Made by a program: the position numbers and the translations under genes. A stretch of DNA of 59,311 nucleotides, taken from assembly GCA_020057295.1 (NCBI GenBank), contig JAGVGF010000004.1:1-59311 (forward strand), written 5' to 3'. This document shows positions 35,069 through 44,158 of this stretch, one piece after another. Every line of letters starts with the position of its first letter. Positions within the stretch are counted from its first letter, which is position 1. Source of the DNA: an archaeon. Lineage in GTDB: Archaea > Nanobdellota > Nanobdellia > Woesearchaeales > UBA9642. The notes under the pieces are model-generated. The model saw only the letters and a program-made list of their open reading frames with translations, was not told the DNA's origin and did not search any database.

Positions 35069-35775
35069 TTCATCTCTGGAGCATCAGTATTCATGTAGTA
35101 TCTTGTGAATAACTCTTTCATGACTTTTGCAAATGCTGCGTCTCGTATGAGCATCGTGGTGTTTGATTTAATCAATCCTATCATTACATGTTTGTCATCT
35201 GCAATTGATATTGCAACGCCTTCATTTTCTATTGGTCGAATATTCTTATCTAAATTCATCCATTCTTTCAAATTTGGTTTGGTTTCTTCATCTACTCTTC
35301 CTAATGTTCTATATTCCACTCCTTTGACTTTTTTCTCTCTTGCACTTCTTATGAATTCTGGACTTAGACTGAATAAATATTTGATGCTGTATTCGTATTT
35401 TTCTGCTGTATCTATTTCAGCACTTATTTTATGGAAACTACTTTTACCTTTCGCGATCAATACTGGCTCAATTGTTTTTTCTTCGTATATTTTTTTTAAT
35501 TCTTTCACATGATTATCTATGTCCATTAGGCCTTTTATTTTCATATCTATTATTTCATGAAGTTTGTCCGGATCTGTAGGAATATATTTTTTAGTCTTTT
35601 CAGGAACAACTCTAACTAATCCTTTTTCTTCCAATGATTCTAGAACGGTATAAATCCTTCCGTAAGGGATTTGAGCCTCCTTACTTATATGCGCGGCAGA
35701 AGTTTTTCCTAAGCGTAGCATTATCTCATACGCCTTCGTCTCGTTACTAGTAAGTCCTAGTACTTTATAGTCCAT
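35065..35775 (-). CDS. TrmB-family transcriptional regulator
   Basis: 236 residues from ATG 35775, which follows a GAGGA ribosome site; the longer frame starts at TTG 35796. The N-terminal winged helix is 'LGLTSNETKAYEIMLRLGKTSAAHISKEAQIPYGRIYTVLESLEEKGLV' in parts, then a helix and a C-terminal effector-like domain. TrmB proteins sense sugars or other small ligands. The gene has a long upstream region with a structured RNA candidate and faces the gene at 36098, whose TATA box is framed by an inverted repeat. Confidence 0.85.
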   Translation of the reverse strand: MDYKVLGLTSNETKAYEIMLRLGKTSAAHISKEAQIPYGRIYTVLESLEEKGLVRVVPEKTKKYIPTDPDKLHEIIDMKIKGLMDIDNHVKELKKIYEEKTIEPVLIAKGKSSFHKISAEIDTAEKYEYSIKYLFSLSPEFIRSAREKKVKGVEYRTLGRVDEETKPNLKEWMNLDKNIRPIENEGVAISIADDKHVMIGLIKSNTTMLIRDAAFAKVMKELFTRYYMNTDAPEMK

Positions 35776-35845
35776 AACGTCCTCATTGCTTTCCAAGCAC
35801 AGTTTTTTCCAAGCGTAAATTGAATGATGAATTAATGAATATAAA

Positions 35846-35967
35846 ATACCTCTTTAGCGTCCTCGATCCTTGATTATACGCTACGACCTTTGGCGCGTCG
35901 TACCCTTTGAAGGCTACCATGTTGTTCATAAACATCAGCAAGCGTAGAAGCCCGCTAAAGACGGTAT
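35846..35967 (-). ncRNA. Candidate 122-nt structured RNA, or leader of the TrmB operon
   Basis: The ends close with AUACC-G-UCUUUAGCG pairing to CGCUAAAGA-GGUAU: 14 pairs with one bulged base. Inside are two arms: GG-CUU-CUAC...GUAG-CC with an inner AUGUU/AACAU hairpin (35919-35935), and UACGAC/GUCGUA (35882-35902). The three-way shape is like a small ncRNA or riboswitch. A minus-strand TATA (CTTTATATATT, about 36000-36010) would start RNA near 35980, and the TrmB ATG lies 70 nt past the 3' side. The DNA is richer in G/C than the AT-rich flanks. No known family was recognised, and 5S rRNA-conserved bases are missing. Confidence 0.55.
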
Positions 35968-36034
35968 ACTTATTCTACTATTGATTTATTATTTATTTAA
36001 TATATAAAGTTTACGTTCGCAACCTCCTTTGGGG

Positions 36035-36060
36035 TGGCAAACATATAAATACTATTGCCA
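36035..36060. promoter_or_regulatory. Inverted repeat framing the TATA box of the nucleotidyltransferase-like gene
   Basis: TGGCAA (36035-36040) and TTGCCA (36055-36060) are perfect reverse complements 14 nt apart, and the TATA box CATATAAATA (36042-36051) sits between. A dimer bound here would block TBP. The divergent TrmB-like regulator is the obvious candidate. A GGGG/GAG ribosome site follows before ATG 36098. Confidence 0.55.
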
Positions 36061-36097
36061 CTATCTAGTAATAACATAAAAAATAGGGGTTGAGATT

Positions 36098-36823
36098 ATG
36101 AATCAAAATTTAACAGAGGCAAACAATCAAGCACAATATCCTTACTCTTGGGATGATATCGAACCATATATCAAAGAAAAATTATCTCAAGCAAAATCTA
36201 TAATGACTTTTGGAACGATTGGAAGTAGAAACGTACAGCATGACATTGATATAATCGTAACAAAAAAAACAGATGCAAGCACATCACAATATTATAAGGA
36301 AATACATGAATTACTTGATGGATTAGATGCCTACTTAAAGGGAAATTATGGTAAGAAACTGATAAAATTCACTAAGTTTGCACATCAAGAAGAATTTCTT
36401 TACATAGGAAATTATCAATTAGGAGATTTAGCTTTACACGTAATGAACTACTCAAATTTGGAGCATATGAAGCAAATTTGGGCTCCTGACTTAAAAAATG
36501 GAGAAGATATAGAAACAATATTAAGAGAGAATTTTGTTCCATTATGTGGATCCAAAGAGTTCCTATTTAGTGAAGATTTCAAACATAGAAAAATGTATGA
36601 TGGATTATTATTGAAACTGGATGAGCAAGATAGAACAAATGCACATTATCCAGAATCATTGCTAGTAAACAGTTCGAATCATCTGTACAAATATGTGTTG
36701 AAATATCTAGGCGCACAAGAGAAATGCGTTGCCAAAGATAGACAAGAAGTACGAGAATATTTCTACAAAATATTAGACCAGATAGATATGATGAATAATT
36801 TAGAACAAAAAATGGAGGGATAA
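36098..36823 (+). CDS. Nucleotidyltransferase-fold protein
   Basis: 241 residues. 'MTFGTIGSRNVQHDIDIIV' (about 36-54) has the hG[GS]...DhDh pattern of pol-beta-type nucleotidyltransferases, with Asp at both metal positions. The rest is mixed helix and strand, with no HEPN motif. Substrate unknown. It is followed 2 nt later by an unknown gene with its own GGAGG site. The pair lies behind a promoter with an operator-like repeat. Confidence 0.6.
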   Translation: MNQNLTEANNQAQYPYSWDDIEPYIKEKLSQAKSIMTFGTIGSRNVQHDIDIIVTKKTDASTSQYYKEIHELLDGLDAYLKGNYGKKLIKFTKFAHQEEFLYIGNYQLGDLALHVMNYSNLEHMKQIWAPDLKNGEDIETILRENFVPLCGSKEFLFSEDFKHRKMYDGLLLKLDEQDRTNAHYPESLLVNSSNHLYKYVLKYLGAQEKCVAKDRQEVREYFYKILDQIDMMNNLEQKMEG

Positions 36824-36825
36824 AA

Positions 36826-37206
36826 ATGAAATTAGACAAAAAAATAGATTTAAGTGTTCCTGCAGAATTGTTGTTTGATTTGAATAACGATAATGCGCAG
36901 GATTTTGTTTTGGCTGTAAATGATTTTTTTAATGATGAAAAAAAACACTGCTGTTTTAGTAAAAGCAATAAGGGATTATATCTTGTAGATGTTCAAAATC
37001 CTAGAACGTTCGATCACGCGTATCGTCTTGGAAAAGATCAAGTTGCATTGCAATGTTCGTCAAAAGATTATTTATGTCATTATTTAAAATTTGAAAATAG
37101 GCCAAGATTTGCATTTTTAGATAAATCTAGAATGTATGTATCTCAAGGATTTTCACGAGACACGTCTTTTACTGGACGTCATGAGCATTTGTATATTATA
37201 GAATAG
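36826..37206 (+). CDS. Unknown protein paired with the nucleotidyltransferase-fold gene
   Basis: 126 residues; begins 'MKLDKKIDLSVPAELLFDL'. It has a Cys pair 'HCCFSK' and a His/Arg-rich end ('FSRDTSFTGRHEHLYII'). No family is recognised. A GGAGG ribosome site lies 8 nt before ATG 36826, inside the end of the upstream gene, so expression is coupled. Toxin-antitoxin or modification partner roles are open guesses. Confidence 0.55.
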   Translation: MKLDKKIDLSVPAELLFDLNNDNAQDFVLAVNDFFNDEKKHCCFSKSNKGLYLVDVQNPRTFDHAYRLGKDQVALQCSSKDYLCHYLKFENRPRFAFLDKSRMYVSQGFSRDTSFTGRHEHLYIIE

Positions 37207-37285
37207 TTGTTCTATATGTTCAAACAATAACCTTTTTATACTCTTTCTTTTATGTTTTTTTATTAATAGTTACGGGGTGTTATTA

Positions 37286-38200
37286 ATGGCAGATAAACAT
37301 AATAATCATAGTGAGAGTCATCATGCAGATTCTAAGCATGAACATCATAAGAAAAAAAGGTGGCCTGTTGTTTTAGGAATAGTTTTTGGATTAATAGTTG
37401 TGATTGTTTTAGTTGTATATTTTACAATATTTAGAGTAAGTACGCCAACAGGAACATTAACAATATTGAATGGTAATGTTGAAGTTAACAAAGGTTTAGG
37501 ATTTACAGCAGTATCAACTGGACTTGGATTAAAGGAAGGATACGCTATTAAAACATTAGATGGCAATGCTAGGATAGTATTACTTGATAGTGTGATATTA
37601 ACTTTAGATCCGCAAACCGTCATAAAATTAGAAACTATTGGCTCAGATACGGTTGTTAGTTTAGATCAAGGTACTGCATGGAGTAAATTCATTAAAGGAA
37701 ATATACAATCATATACTTTGCTTGCCAAAGATTCTAACATGGTAGCATATGGTACATCGTTCAAATCAGAAGTTAATTCAGATAATGTAATATTAACTGT
37801 TAGCGAAGGCACTGTAGAGTTTAAGAGTACTGCTGATAAACTCAGTGTTCCTAAAGGTAAAAAATATATTCTAAGCAAAGGAAAAATTGCTGAATCAACA
37901 TTAACTTCTGAAGAAAAAGCATCTTTAGTAAATGGATTGAAGAAAGATAAAGAAGCTATAAAAGATTTACGTATGGATATGATGCAACGTAATAAGGCAA
38001 TATATGATAAGCTAAAAAATATGTTTAATCAAACAGATAAGGACGTGCTTATTGTGCTTGATAAGATTGATAATGGTGAATGGAATGATTCTGAATTAAT
38101 AGCTAAATCTCCAATAAATGTTCCGATAATAGAAAAATTGAAATTAATGAACGATGAAGTAAAATATCAAGATTTAGCTATAAAAGAATTATCTAAATAA
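37286..38200 (+). CDS. Membrane-anchored FecR-domain protein
   Basis: 304 residues from ATG 37286, behind GGGGT; the GTG at 37277 is less likely. A His/Lys-rich cytoplasmic start is followed by a membrane segment at about 28-50 and an outer beta-rich domain ('GTLTILNGNVEVNKG', 'LKEGYAIKTLDGNARIVLLD', 'VAYGTSFKSEV', 'VSEGTVEFKS'), the FecR fold. The C-terminus is helical and charged. In bacteria FecR senses outer-membrane signals with a sigma factor; archaeal copies more likely bind surface polymers. Confidence 0.8.
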   Translation: MADKHNNHSESHHADSKHEHHKKKRWPVVLGIVFGLIVVIVLVVYFTIFRVSTPTGTLTILNGNVEVNKGLGFTAVSTGLGLKEGYAIKTLDGNARIVLLDSVILTLDPQTVIKLETIGSDTVVSLDQGTAWSKFIKGNIQSYTLLAKDSNMVAYGTSFKSEVNSDNVILTVSEGTVEFKSTADKLSVPKGKKYILSKGKIAESTLTSEEKASLVNGLKKDKEAIKDLRMDMMQRNKAIYDKLKNMFNQTDKDVLIVLDKIDNGEWNDSELIAKSPINVPIIEKLKLMNDEVKYQDLAIKELSK

Positions 38201-38215
38201 ATAATTTTATTTTTT

Positions 38216-38677
38216 CTATTGATTTCTCGTTTTTGACCAGTATTTTTCTATAAAGAATATTATGCCAAATGCTACGAGTAAGACGGATACGGCGTATATT
38301 TTACTTGATTCAAACTGTTCAACTTTAAACAACATCTCTCTAACTAAAGATATTATCCCCAGTTCTATAACTCTTTCAACTTTAATATAATGTTTCAGCA
38401 AGTAAGAGTATAATATTGTAAATAATTCAATTAATATTAACGTTAATAATAAATTATTTATTACACTCTGGAAATCTCCATTAATTAAATCTACGAAGAA
38501 TAACACATACAATTTGAATACTATTGTTAATAATAATGCAAATATCAATGCCACTATGATAATATTTCCAACAGCTTTCAACGAAGGTAATAGTTTGTTT
38601 TGTATAAAAGAATCTGTTTTTGTTAATTTCTCTACAGGAATATAATGTTCGTTTTGACGTATTTCTTCTTTGCCCAT
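38216..38677 (-). CDS. PsiE-like membrane protein
   Basis: 153 residues from ATG 38677, behind a GAGAG-type site; the longer frame from 38773 would overlap rnhB by 61 nt. About four membrane segments are seen. 'KVERVIELGIISLVREMLF' resembles the conserved end of the phosphate-starvation-inducible PsiE family. Function unknown. It follows rnhB on the same strand. Confidence 0.65.
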   Translation of the reverse strand: MGKEEIRQNEHYIPVEKLTKTDSFIQNKLLPSLKAVGNIIIVALIFALLLTIVFKLYVLFFVDLINGDFQSVINNLLLTLILIELFTILYSYLLKHYIKVERVIELGIISLVREMLFKVEQFESSKIYAVSVLLVAFGIIFFIEKYWSKTRNQ

Positions 38678-38712
38678 TTTATCTTCTCTCAAACAGTCAT
38701 TTATATATTTTG

Positions 38713-39393
38713 TTAATATTCTCCTAAATTTTTCTGCTGTTTTGCTCTTGCTAGTTTTTTGTATGTTTCCCAAGACTTTCTGAATATGTGTTGAAGTTTT
38801 GGATTATTCCAATGTTCCTGCAAGAATTTTTTTGTGTTAGGATCTGAAGGATATCCCGAACCAAAATCAATATGTAATTTTTTCTTTAATTTTTCTAATT
38901 CTTTTTCTCTTGTGACCTTTGCAATAATCGATGCTGCTCCAACTATTAAGTAATTTAAATCTGCTTTATGTTCAACTTGTAGTTTAGTTTCATTATTATC
39001 GACTTTTTCTTGAAAATATTTAGAATATGCTTGAATATTGGTCGATGGACAATCAATTACACATTTTTTTATATCATTATTTAATTTCACATCGAGTTTG
39101 TTTAATATTGCGGCACCATGATCTGCTTCAAGCCAATTTAAGTTAGTATTTTCAGAATTTAGTGCGTTATCAACATCTTCAGGACTAAGAATTACTAATT
39201 CATATTTTACAATTTTCTCTAGATGTTTTAGTATATCTTCACGTTGTTTTTCAGTTAATAATTTAGAATCTTTAACACCTAAAGCTTTAAGTTCAGATTC
39301 CTTGCCTTCTTCTATTGCAGCTACTGCTATAACTAATGGTCCTATTATCGGCCCTCTTCCAGCTTCATCAATACCAGCTATAAAATTTACCAT
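38713..39393 (-). CDS. rnhB: Ribonuclease HII
   Basis: Removes RNA paired to DNA and single ribonucleotides. 226 residues with 'GIDEAGRGPIIGPLV' (the first two acids and the GRG signature), 'VKDSKLLTEKQRE', 'CVIDCPST', 'EHKADLNYLIVGAASIIAKVTRE' and 'GSGYPSDPNTKKFL'. The set of four acids is complete. Archaeal/eukaryotic-type length and layout. Confidence 0.95.
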   Translation of the reverse strand: MVNFIAGIDEAGRGPIIGPLVIAVAAIEEGKESELKALGVKDSKLLTEKQREDILKHLEKIVKYELVILSPEDVDNALNSENTNLNWLEADHGAAILNKLDVKLNNDIKKCVIDCPSTNIQAYSKYFQEKVDNNETKLQVEHKADLNYLIVGAASIIAKVTREKELEKLKKKLHIDFGSGYPSDPNTKKFLQEHWNNPKLQHIFRKSWETYKKLARAKQQKNLGEY

Positions 39394-39476
39394 AGAGTTA
39401 ATCGTTACATATAAGATTTATAAATATTTGTAAAAGAGATAAAAACTATAGGGAAAATAACAAAAAATGATTAAAA

Positions 39477-40436
39477 TTATTCTTTATCGAATTCTTCGAA
39501 TAGTTTACGCATTTCATCAACATTTTTTACAGTACTGATTTTGTTTCTCAATTTTACTGCGCCGTTTATTCCTCGACTAAACTGCATAGCCTGAATTTTA
39601 ATATCTGCTGGAGAGATATTATATATCTTAGCATACTCGAGATATTTATAGAATTGCCCGATTTGTATTTGTTTTTTGATAATATCATATTTTCCTGTTT
39701 CTAAATACTGTTTTATTTGATTAAATATTACCGGGTTGCCCATTGCACTTCTTCCAATCATCACATAATCACACCCTGTTTCAGCAATTATTTTTTTAAC
39801 ATCTTCAGGAGTTTTTACATCTCCGTTGCCAACAACAGGAATACCTACACTTTCTTTCAATTCTTTGATTAAATTCCAATTACTATGTCCGCTATATCCT
39901 TGCTTTAACGTTCTAGCATGTAATGTAATCATTTGTACACCGCATTCTTCGGCAATTTTTGCGATTGGCTTGTATAAGTAGCAGTTAGTATCATTTATAC
40001 CTGCTCTGACTTTTAATGTTACAGGTTTGTTAACACTTTTAACTAGTTTGGTAAATAAATCTCTTACATGCTCAGGCTTATCTAGCAATGCTGCACCAGC
40101 CATTTGTTGAGTGATATGTGGAGCCGGGCATCCCATATTAAAATCAATAATATCAAAATATGGTTCAACAACTTTTGCAGCTTTACAAACTACTTCAACA
40201 TCATGACCGAATAATTGTACAGAACGTGGACGCTCTTTTTTTGATAATTCTTCAAATTCTTTAATCAACTGTTTAGAACGATCTTTGTGTGTTAATGCAT
40301 GAACACTAGTCAATTCAGTAACAGTTAATCCTGCACCATTTTCTATACATAATAATCTAAACGCAGAATCACTTATACCCGCCATTGGTGCAAGAAAACA
40401 TTTAGATGGGAATTTAGGCAAACTCGTTGAATCCAT
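39477..40436 (-). CDS. tRNA-dihydrouridine synthase
   Basis: FMN enzyme that reduces uridines in tRNA. 319 residues with 'LAPMAGISDSAFR', 'VQLFGHD', 'DFNMGCPAPHITQQMAGAAL' (catalytic Cys), 'TLKVRAGIND', 'TLHARTLKQGYSG', 'PVVGNGDVKTPED' and 'VMIGRSAMGNP'. It lies 6 nt after the GT-C gene on the same strand. Confidence 0.95.
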   Translation of the reverse strand: MDSTSLPKFPSKCFLAPMAGISDSAFRLLCIENGAGLTVTELTSVHALTHKDRSKQLIKEFEELSKKERPRSVQLFGHDVEVVCKAAKVVEPYFDIIDFNMGCPAPHITQQMAGAALLDKPEHVRDLFTKLVKSVNKPVTLKVRAGINDTNCYLYKPIAKIAEECGVQMITLHARTLKQGYSGHSNWNLIKELKESVGIPVVGNGDVKTPEDVKKIIAETGCDYVMIGRSAMGNPVIFNQIKQYLETGKYDIIKKQIQIGQFYKYLEYAKIYNISPADIKIQAMQFSRGINGAVKLRNKISTVKNVDEMRKLFEEFDKE

Positions 40437-40441
40437 ATTTA

Positions 40442-42022
40442 TCAGCGCCTCTTCATATACATTACACGAATTTTATTAAACGAGTTTTTTGAATTAATAA
40501 TATTTAGTTCTGGCCATACTTTAGTATCATATGCATAGAATGTTTTTTCATCAACAACGTAATATTTAGAATTTATACTACTCATTATGTTACTTAAATC
40601 GTTTATGCTTTCACTACGAGATATTATAATAATAATTTCCGAATCATTAAGATATCCTATGTCATTGATATTTTTTACTGCAATAACATTTTTTGAACGT
40701 AAGCAATCATACATCATATTATCAGATTCTGAAGAATCGATTAGACATTGCATATTATGATAGTATGCTAATGAAAATGCGTCGTAATTGATCATTACAC
40801 CAATTTGCATTCTATGATTATTGACTTCATAAGCAGCAATATACTTGTTTACGTCACTCCAAGGATCTTTAGTCACAGTGTTTTGTTGAATATATATACA
40901 TGATATTGATACTAAAACTATTAATGCTAACAAAATATTTCTAGAAACCTTTTTAGATTTAGATAATGATATTCCATAAATAATTATTAATGGTAAAAAA
41001 GACATAATAATGTATCTTGTCATATATATTGATGTAAATATTATGGAAAATATGTACGTTACAATTATCGGTGTTAAACACCATATTATTAGAAATTTAC
41101 TATCTAAGTTATCTTTTCTAGATATGATATATTTAAAAATTAAGTATGCATATATTGCAAGTAAAATTATCCAAAATATAGGGAATATTTTTCCAAATGA
41201 TGCTTCAGAGATAAAATTAACGAGTGAATAAATTGTTGGTCTGGCAATATGTGAAAATGATACATTATGTGTGAACAATATTTTTGGAAGCATGATAATC
41301 CAAGGAATATATAATATAAGTATTGCTGCTTGTATCATAATCCAGTTAGCAATCTTTTTATAATCAAAATTTTTGAAGCTAAACTTTCTTATGATATAAT
41401 GTATCGAATGTGCAAGCAGTATTAAGAATCCAAACAGATGCGTATATATCATTAATGCGCTACATATTACATATAATATCACATCTTTATTAAATAGTTC
41501 TTTTCCACTAACATATTTTCTGATGTCTTTAACATTTTTATTATTGTGCTTGTCAAACTTCTGTAATATAGAAACATAGAAATAACTTGATAACAGGCTC
41601 ATCATAAACAACAATATATACGCTCTAGCTTCTTGAGCATACCATATGTGTATTGGAGACACAGCAAGTATTAATGCAGCATATACTCCTGCATTTTTGT
41701 TAAATTTATTTCCTAAAAGATATATAACATATATTGATGCTGTACTAATTGCTACTCCGAGTAATCTTACGCCTATAGCGGATATGCCAAATATCTTAAT
41801 CCAAAACCATAATAACACATTATAGAATGGTGGTGTTGGGTCATTGAATGTTATAACGTTATAGAAACTATGTATAGAAGCTTGCATTGATATAACTTCA
41901 TCAAACCACACGCTCTGATATCCTATATTGTATAATCTCAAGAATAATCCTAAAACTACTATAAGAATTATGATTAGGGCTGAGTTTTTTGTAATATTCT
42001 GAATGTGTCTTGATAATCTCAT
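40442..42022 (-). CDS. Membrane GT-C glycosyltransferase (ArnT/PMT-like)
   Basis: 526 residues with about 10-12 membrane segments. 'SVWFDEVISMQAS' has the acidic loop after the first membrane pass typical of GT-C enzymes, and 'SPIHIWYAQEARAYILL' is the second conserved block of the RgtA/PMT group. These enzymes use polyprenyl-phosphate sugars on the outer face. The neighbouring GT2-GtrA protein could make or flip that donor. Confidence 0.83.
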   Translation of the reverse strand: MRLSRHIQNITKNSALIIILIVVLGLFLRLYNIGYQSVWFDEVISMQASIHSFYNVITFNDPTPPFYNVLLWFWIKIFGISAIGVRLLGVAISTASIYVIYLLGNKFNKNAGVYAALILAVSPIHIWYAQEARAYILLFMMSLLSSYFYVSILQKFDKHNNKNVKDIRKYVSGKELFNKDVILYVICSALMIYTHLFGFLILLAHSIHYIIRKFSFKNFDYKKIANWIMIQAAILILYIPWIIMLPKILFTHNVSFSHIARPTIYSLVNFISEASFGKIFPIFWIILLAIYAYLIFKYIISRKDNLDSKFLIIWCLTPIIVTYIFSIIFTSIYMTRYIIMSFLPLIIIYGISLSKSKKVSRNILLALIVLVSISCIYIQQNTVTKDPWSDVNKYIAAYEVNNHRMQIGVMINYDAFSLAYYHNMQCLIDSSESDNMMYDCLRSKNVIAVKNINDIGYLNDSEIIIIISRSESINDLSNIMSSINSKYYVVDEKTFYAYDTKVWPELNIINSKNSFNKIRVMYMKRR

Positions 42023-42089
42023 ATATTTAGATATGATTGATACAATAAAAAGTTAACCAATTATATCTAGTTGTATTCAATGGCTTTAT

Positions 42090-43163
42090 TCAAGTCTTGA
42101 ATACATATTTTCTATTAATAAAATATCCTAGCATATAAAAGAATGCTATTACTCCAATTATAACTAAAAGATAATAATCTACACCTATAATCTCTGTAAG
42201 TCTTTTAACAACGTATGCTTGCAAAAAACTCATCAATATAGCATATCCAAAAAATAGTAACAGTTTTCTTAACATAAAATCTTTATTGTTAAATGTATAT
42301 ATGGTATGCATTGCGAATTGTGTTAATAATCCGACTGATAGTCCTATGATATATGCATAAAAATATTGCGGTCTTCCAAAGACTAATTCTGTAAGTGTAA
42401 ATGTTAATAACAAATTAACCAAAACTCCTATTATTGAAGATATGGAAAATTTAATGAAAGTCTTTACTCTCCAAAATCCTATGATTATAAGTAGTTTTGA
42501 ATGATTGATTATCTCCCGGAAATTATTTATTTTTGACACTCCTTTTTTTCTTATCCCTAGTGTTACAGGCACTTCTAGTATGTTTTTATTATTCTTAATC
42601 AGATTGAATAATATTTCGGCGTTAACATTAAAATCTTTAGATTCAATATGCATATTTTTAACAACACTTGTTTTATATAATCTAAACATAGGACTTACTG
42701 AAGTAATTTTTTTTCCAAGTACTAAATTATATAATGTATTAACTCCTTTACTTAATATCTTTCTGTATAAAGGAATATTCTTAGATAATTGTCCAAGCTG
42801 ATACGATCCTATGACGCAATCTGCACGAGTTTCTATGTATTTATTTACTAAATCCTTAATATACTTTGGATGAAATGTCATGTCAGCATCTAATGTGATT
42901 ATAACATCACCCGTACAAGATTTTATGCCTGTTTTTATTGCTGATCCTAATCCTAGATTCTTTTTATGTCTGACGATTTTAATCTTAGAATCTGTCTTAG
43001 AATTTTTTAATTTTAATAATTCGTTATATGTATTATCAATAGATCCATCATCAACAAATAATACTTCATAATCATAATCTTTGATATAAGGAAATAATTC
43101 TTTACGAAAATCCTTAACATTTCCCTCTTCATTAAAACAAGGGATAACTATTGATATCTTCAT
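42090..43163 (-). CDS. Dolichyl-phosphate sugar synthase (GT2) fused to a GtrA domain
   Basis: 357 residues. The GT2 half has 'IVIPCFNEEGNV', 'VLFVDDGSIDNT', 'KNLGLGSAIKTG' and the metal-binding 'ITLDADMTFHP', as in DPM1-like enzymes that put a sugar on dolichyl phosphate. The C-terminal 120 residues have four membrane segments with 'GVLVNLLLTFTLTEL' and end 'NRKYVF', the GtrA/flippase-like domain. Fusions of this kind charge and move lipid-linked sugars to the outside. It lies next to the GT-C gene. Confidence 0.9.
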   Translation of the reverse strand: MKISIVIPCFNEEGNVKDFRKELFPYIKDYDYEVLFVDDGSIDNTYNELLKLKNSKTDSKIKIVRHKKNLGLGSAIKTGIKSCTGDVIITLDADMTFHPKYIKDLVNKYIETRADCVIGSYQLGQLSKNIPLYRKILSKGVNTLYNLVLGKKITSVSPMFRLYKTSVVKNMHIESKDFNVNAEILFNLIKNNKNILEVPVTLGIRKKGVSKINNFREIINHSKLLIIIGFWRVKTFIKFSISSIIGVLVNLLLTFTLTELVFGRPQYFYAYIIGLSVGLLTQFAMHTIYTFNNKDFMLRKLLLFFGYAILMSFLQAYVVKRLTEIIGVDYYLLVIIGVIAFFYMLGYFINRKYVFKT

Positions 43164-43280
43164 AATGATGTAACTCGATTATACATTATAAATGTTGTTA
43201 GCATATACTTTTTTAGCTAACTAATTGTAAAGTATTACAAAATACATATAATATATAAATAAGTTCAAATGTGTCCTATT

Positions 43281-43568
43281 ATGAGAGTACAATACAAACA
43301 AAAATGCATTAAGTGCAAGAAAAATTATGTTCTAGCAACATCAAGATCATCATACGTCGTATGTTACGATTGTCAGAAGAGTTCATTAATCGGAGAAATA
43401 ACCGATCCCTTTTATAAAAAATTATTTGATATACCCGAAGAATATTATAAAGAAAACTCTTTCTTAAGAAATATTAAAGTCAACTATCTAAAATATCATA
43501 ATTTAACCGATGCACAGATAGTAGCATTCGAAAAAGTAGTACAACAGATAAAAGAAAATAAAGAATAA
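43281..43568 (+). CDS. Small zinc-ribbon protein of unknown function
   Basis: 95 residues. ATG 43281 lies about 26 nt after TATA TATATAAATA (43251-43260), so a leaderless start is likely; ATG 43269 is too close. 'KCIKCKKNY' and 'VVCYDCQKS' give two C-X2-C pairs, a small zinc ribbon. A helical tail follows ('LTDAQIVAFEKVVQQIKEN'). No further family assignment. Confidence 0.65.
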   Translation: MRVQYKQKCIKCKKNYVLATSRSSYVVCYDCQKSSLIGEITDPFYKKLFDIPEEYYKENSFLRNIKVNYLKYHNLTDAQIVAFEKVVQQIKENKE

Positions 43569-43648
43569 TCCTTCTATTCTAAGATTTTTTTTATTTAATT
43601 ATTATAATTTTTAAATAACTTTTTAAATAAATTAATATTCACTTCGTA

Positions 43649-44143
43649 ATGGAAACTAAAAACATTTTCTCAATAAACACGAATTGGAACTATAAGAATA
43701 TAGTTTTTTTTACATTTATTATATTATTGCCTAATTTGCTTAGCGTTTTTAATATACCCACATCTTATGGTTTTAATATTCATTTTTTTCAACTAGCAAT
43801 AATACTTGCAGCAATTCTTTATGGACCGACAGGCGGTATGATTTCAGGTTTAGTAGGTTCAATATATTCTGCTGTTATGATGAATAATCCTTATTTAATA
43901 GTTGGTAATATTATTTTAGGATTATGTGTAGGATTATTTGTTCGATACAAATGGAATACTATTGCGGCTGTACTAACGGCATTTGCTATAGAATTACCTT
44001 GGCTTATTGGAACAGATTATTATTTGATGCATATGCCTATAATGATTATCATGACATTAATCGGCGCATTGTTCTTGTCAAATCTAATATGGGCGGTTGT
44101 TGCGCATTATAGCTCAAAACCTTTGAAAAATCTATTGAAATAA
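43649..44143 (+). CDS. ECF-transporter S-component-like membrane protein
   Basis: 164 residues, five or six membrane segments. 'FFQLAIILAAILYGPTGGMI' and 'SGLVGSIYSAVMM' recall the first parts of ECF vitamin-uptake S components (BioY/QueT/ThiT group). No ECF ATPases are in the window. The DUF1893 gene starts 15 nt later, so the two may be one operon. Which small molecule is bound is not known. Confidence 0.6.
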   Translation: METKNIFSINTNWNYKNIVFFTFIILLPNLLSVFNIPTSYGFNIHFFQLAIILAAILYGPTGGMISGLVGSIYSAVMMNNPYLIVGNIILGLCVGLFVRYKWNTIAAVLTAFAIELPWLIGTDYYLMHMPIMIIMTLIGALFLSNLIWAVVAHYSSKPLKNLLK

Positions 44144-44158
44144 TTTTTTGATTTTAAT

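Noticed and set aside
35820-35828. Box C-like ATGATGA near the structured RNA
   Set aside because: No box D (CTGA) at a fitting distance on that strand, so a C/D guide RNA is not supported.
35846-35967. 5S rRNA as identity of the structured RNA
   Set aside because: Size and three-way layout are similar, but the conserved CCGAAC and GAAGUUAAGC-type stretches of 5S rRNA are missing.
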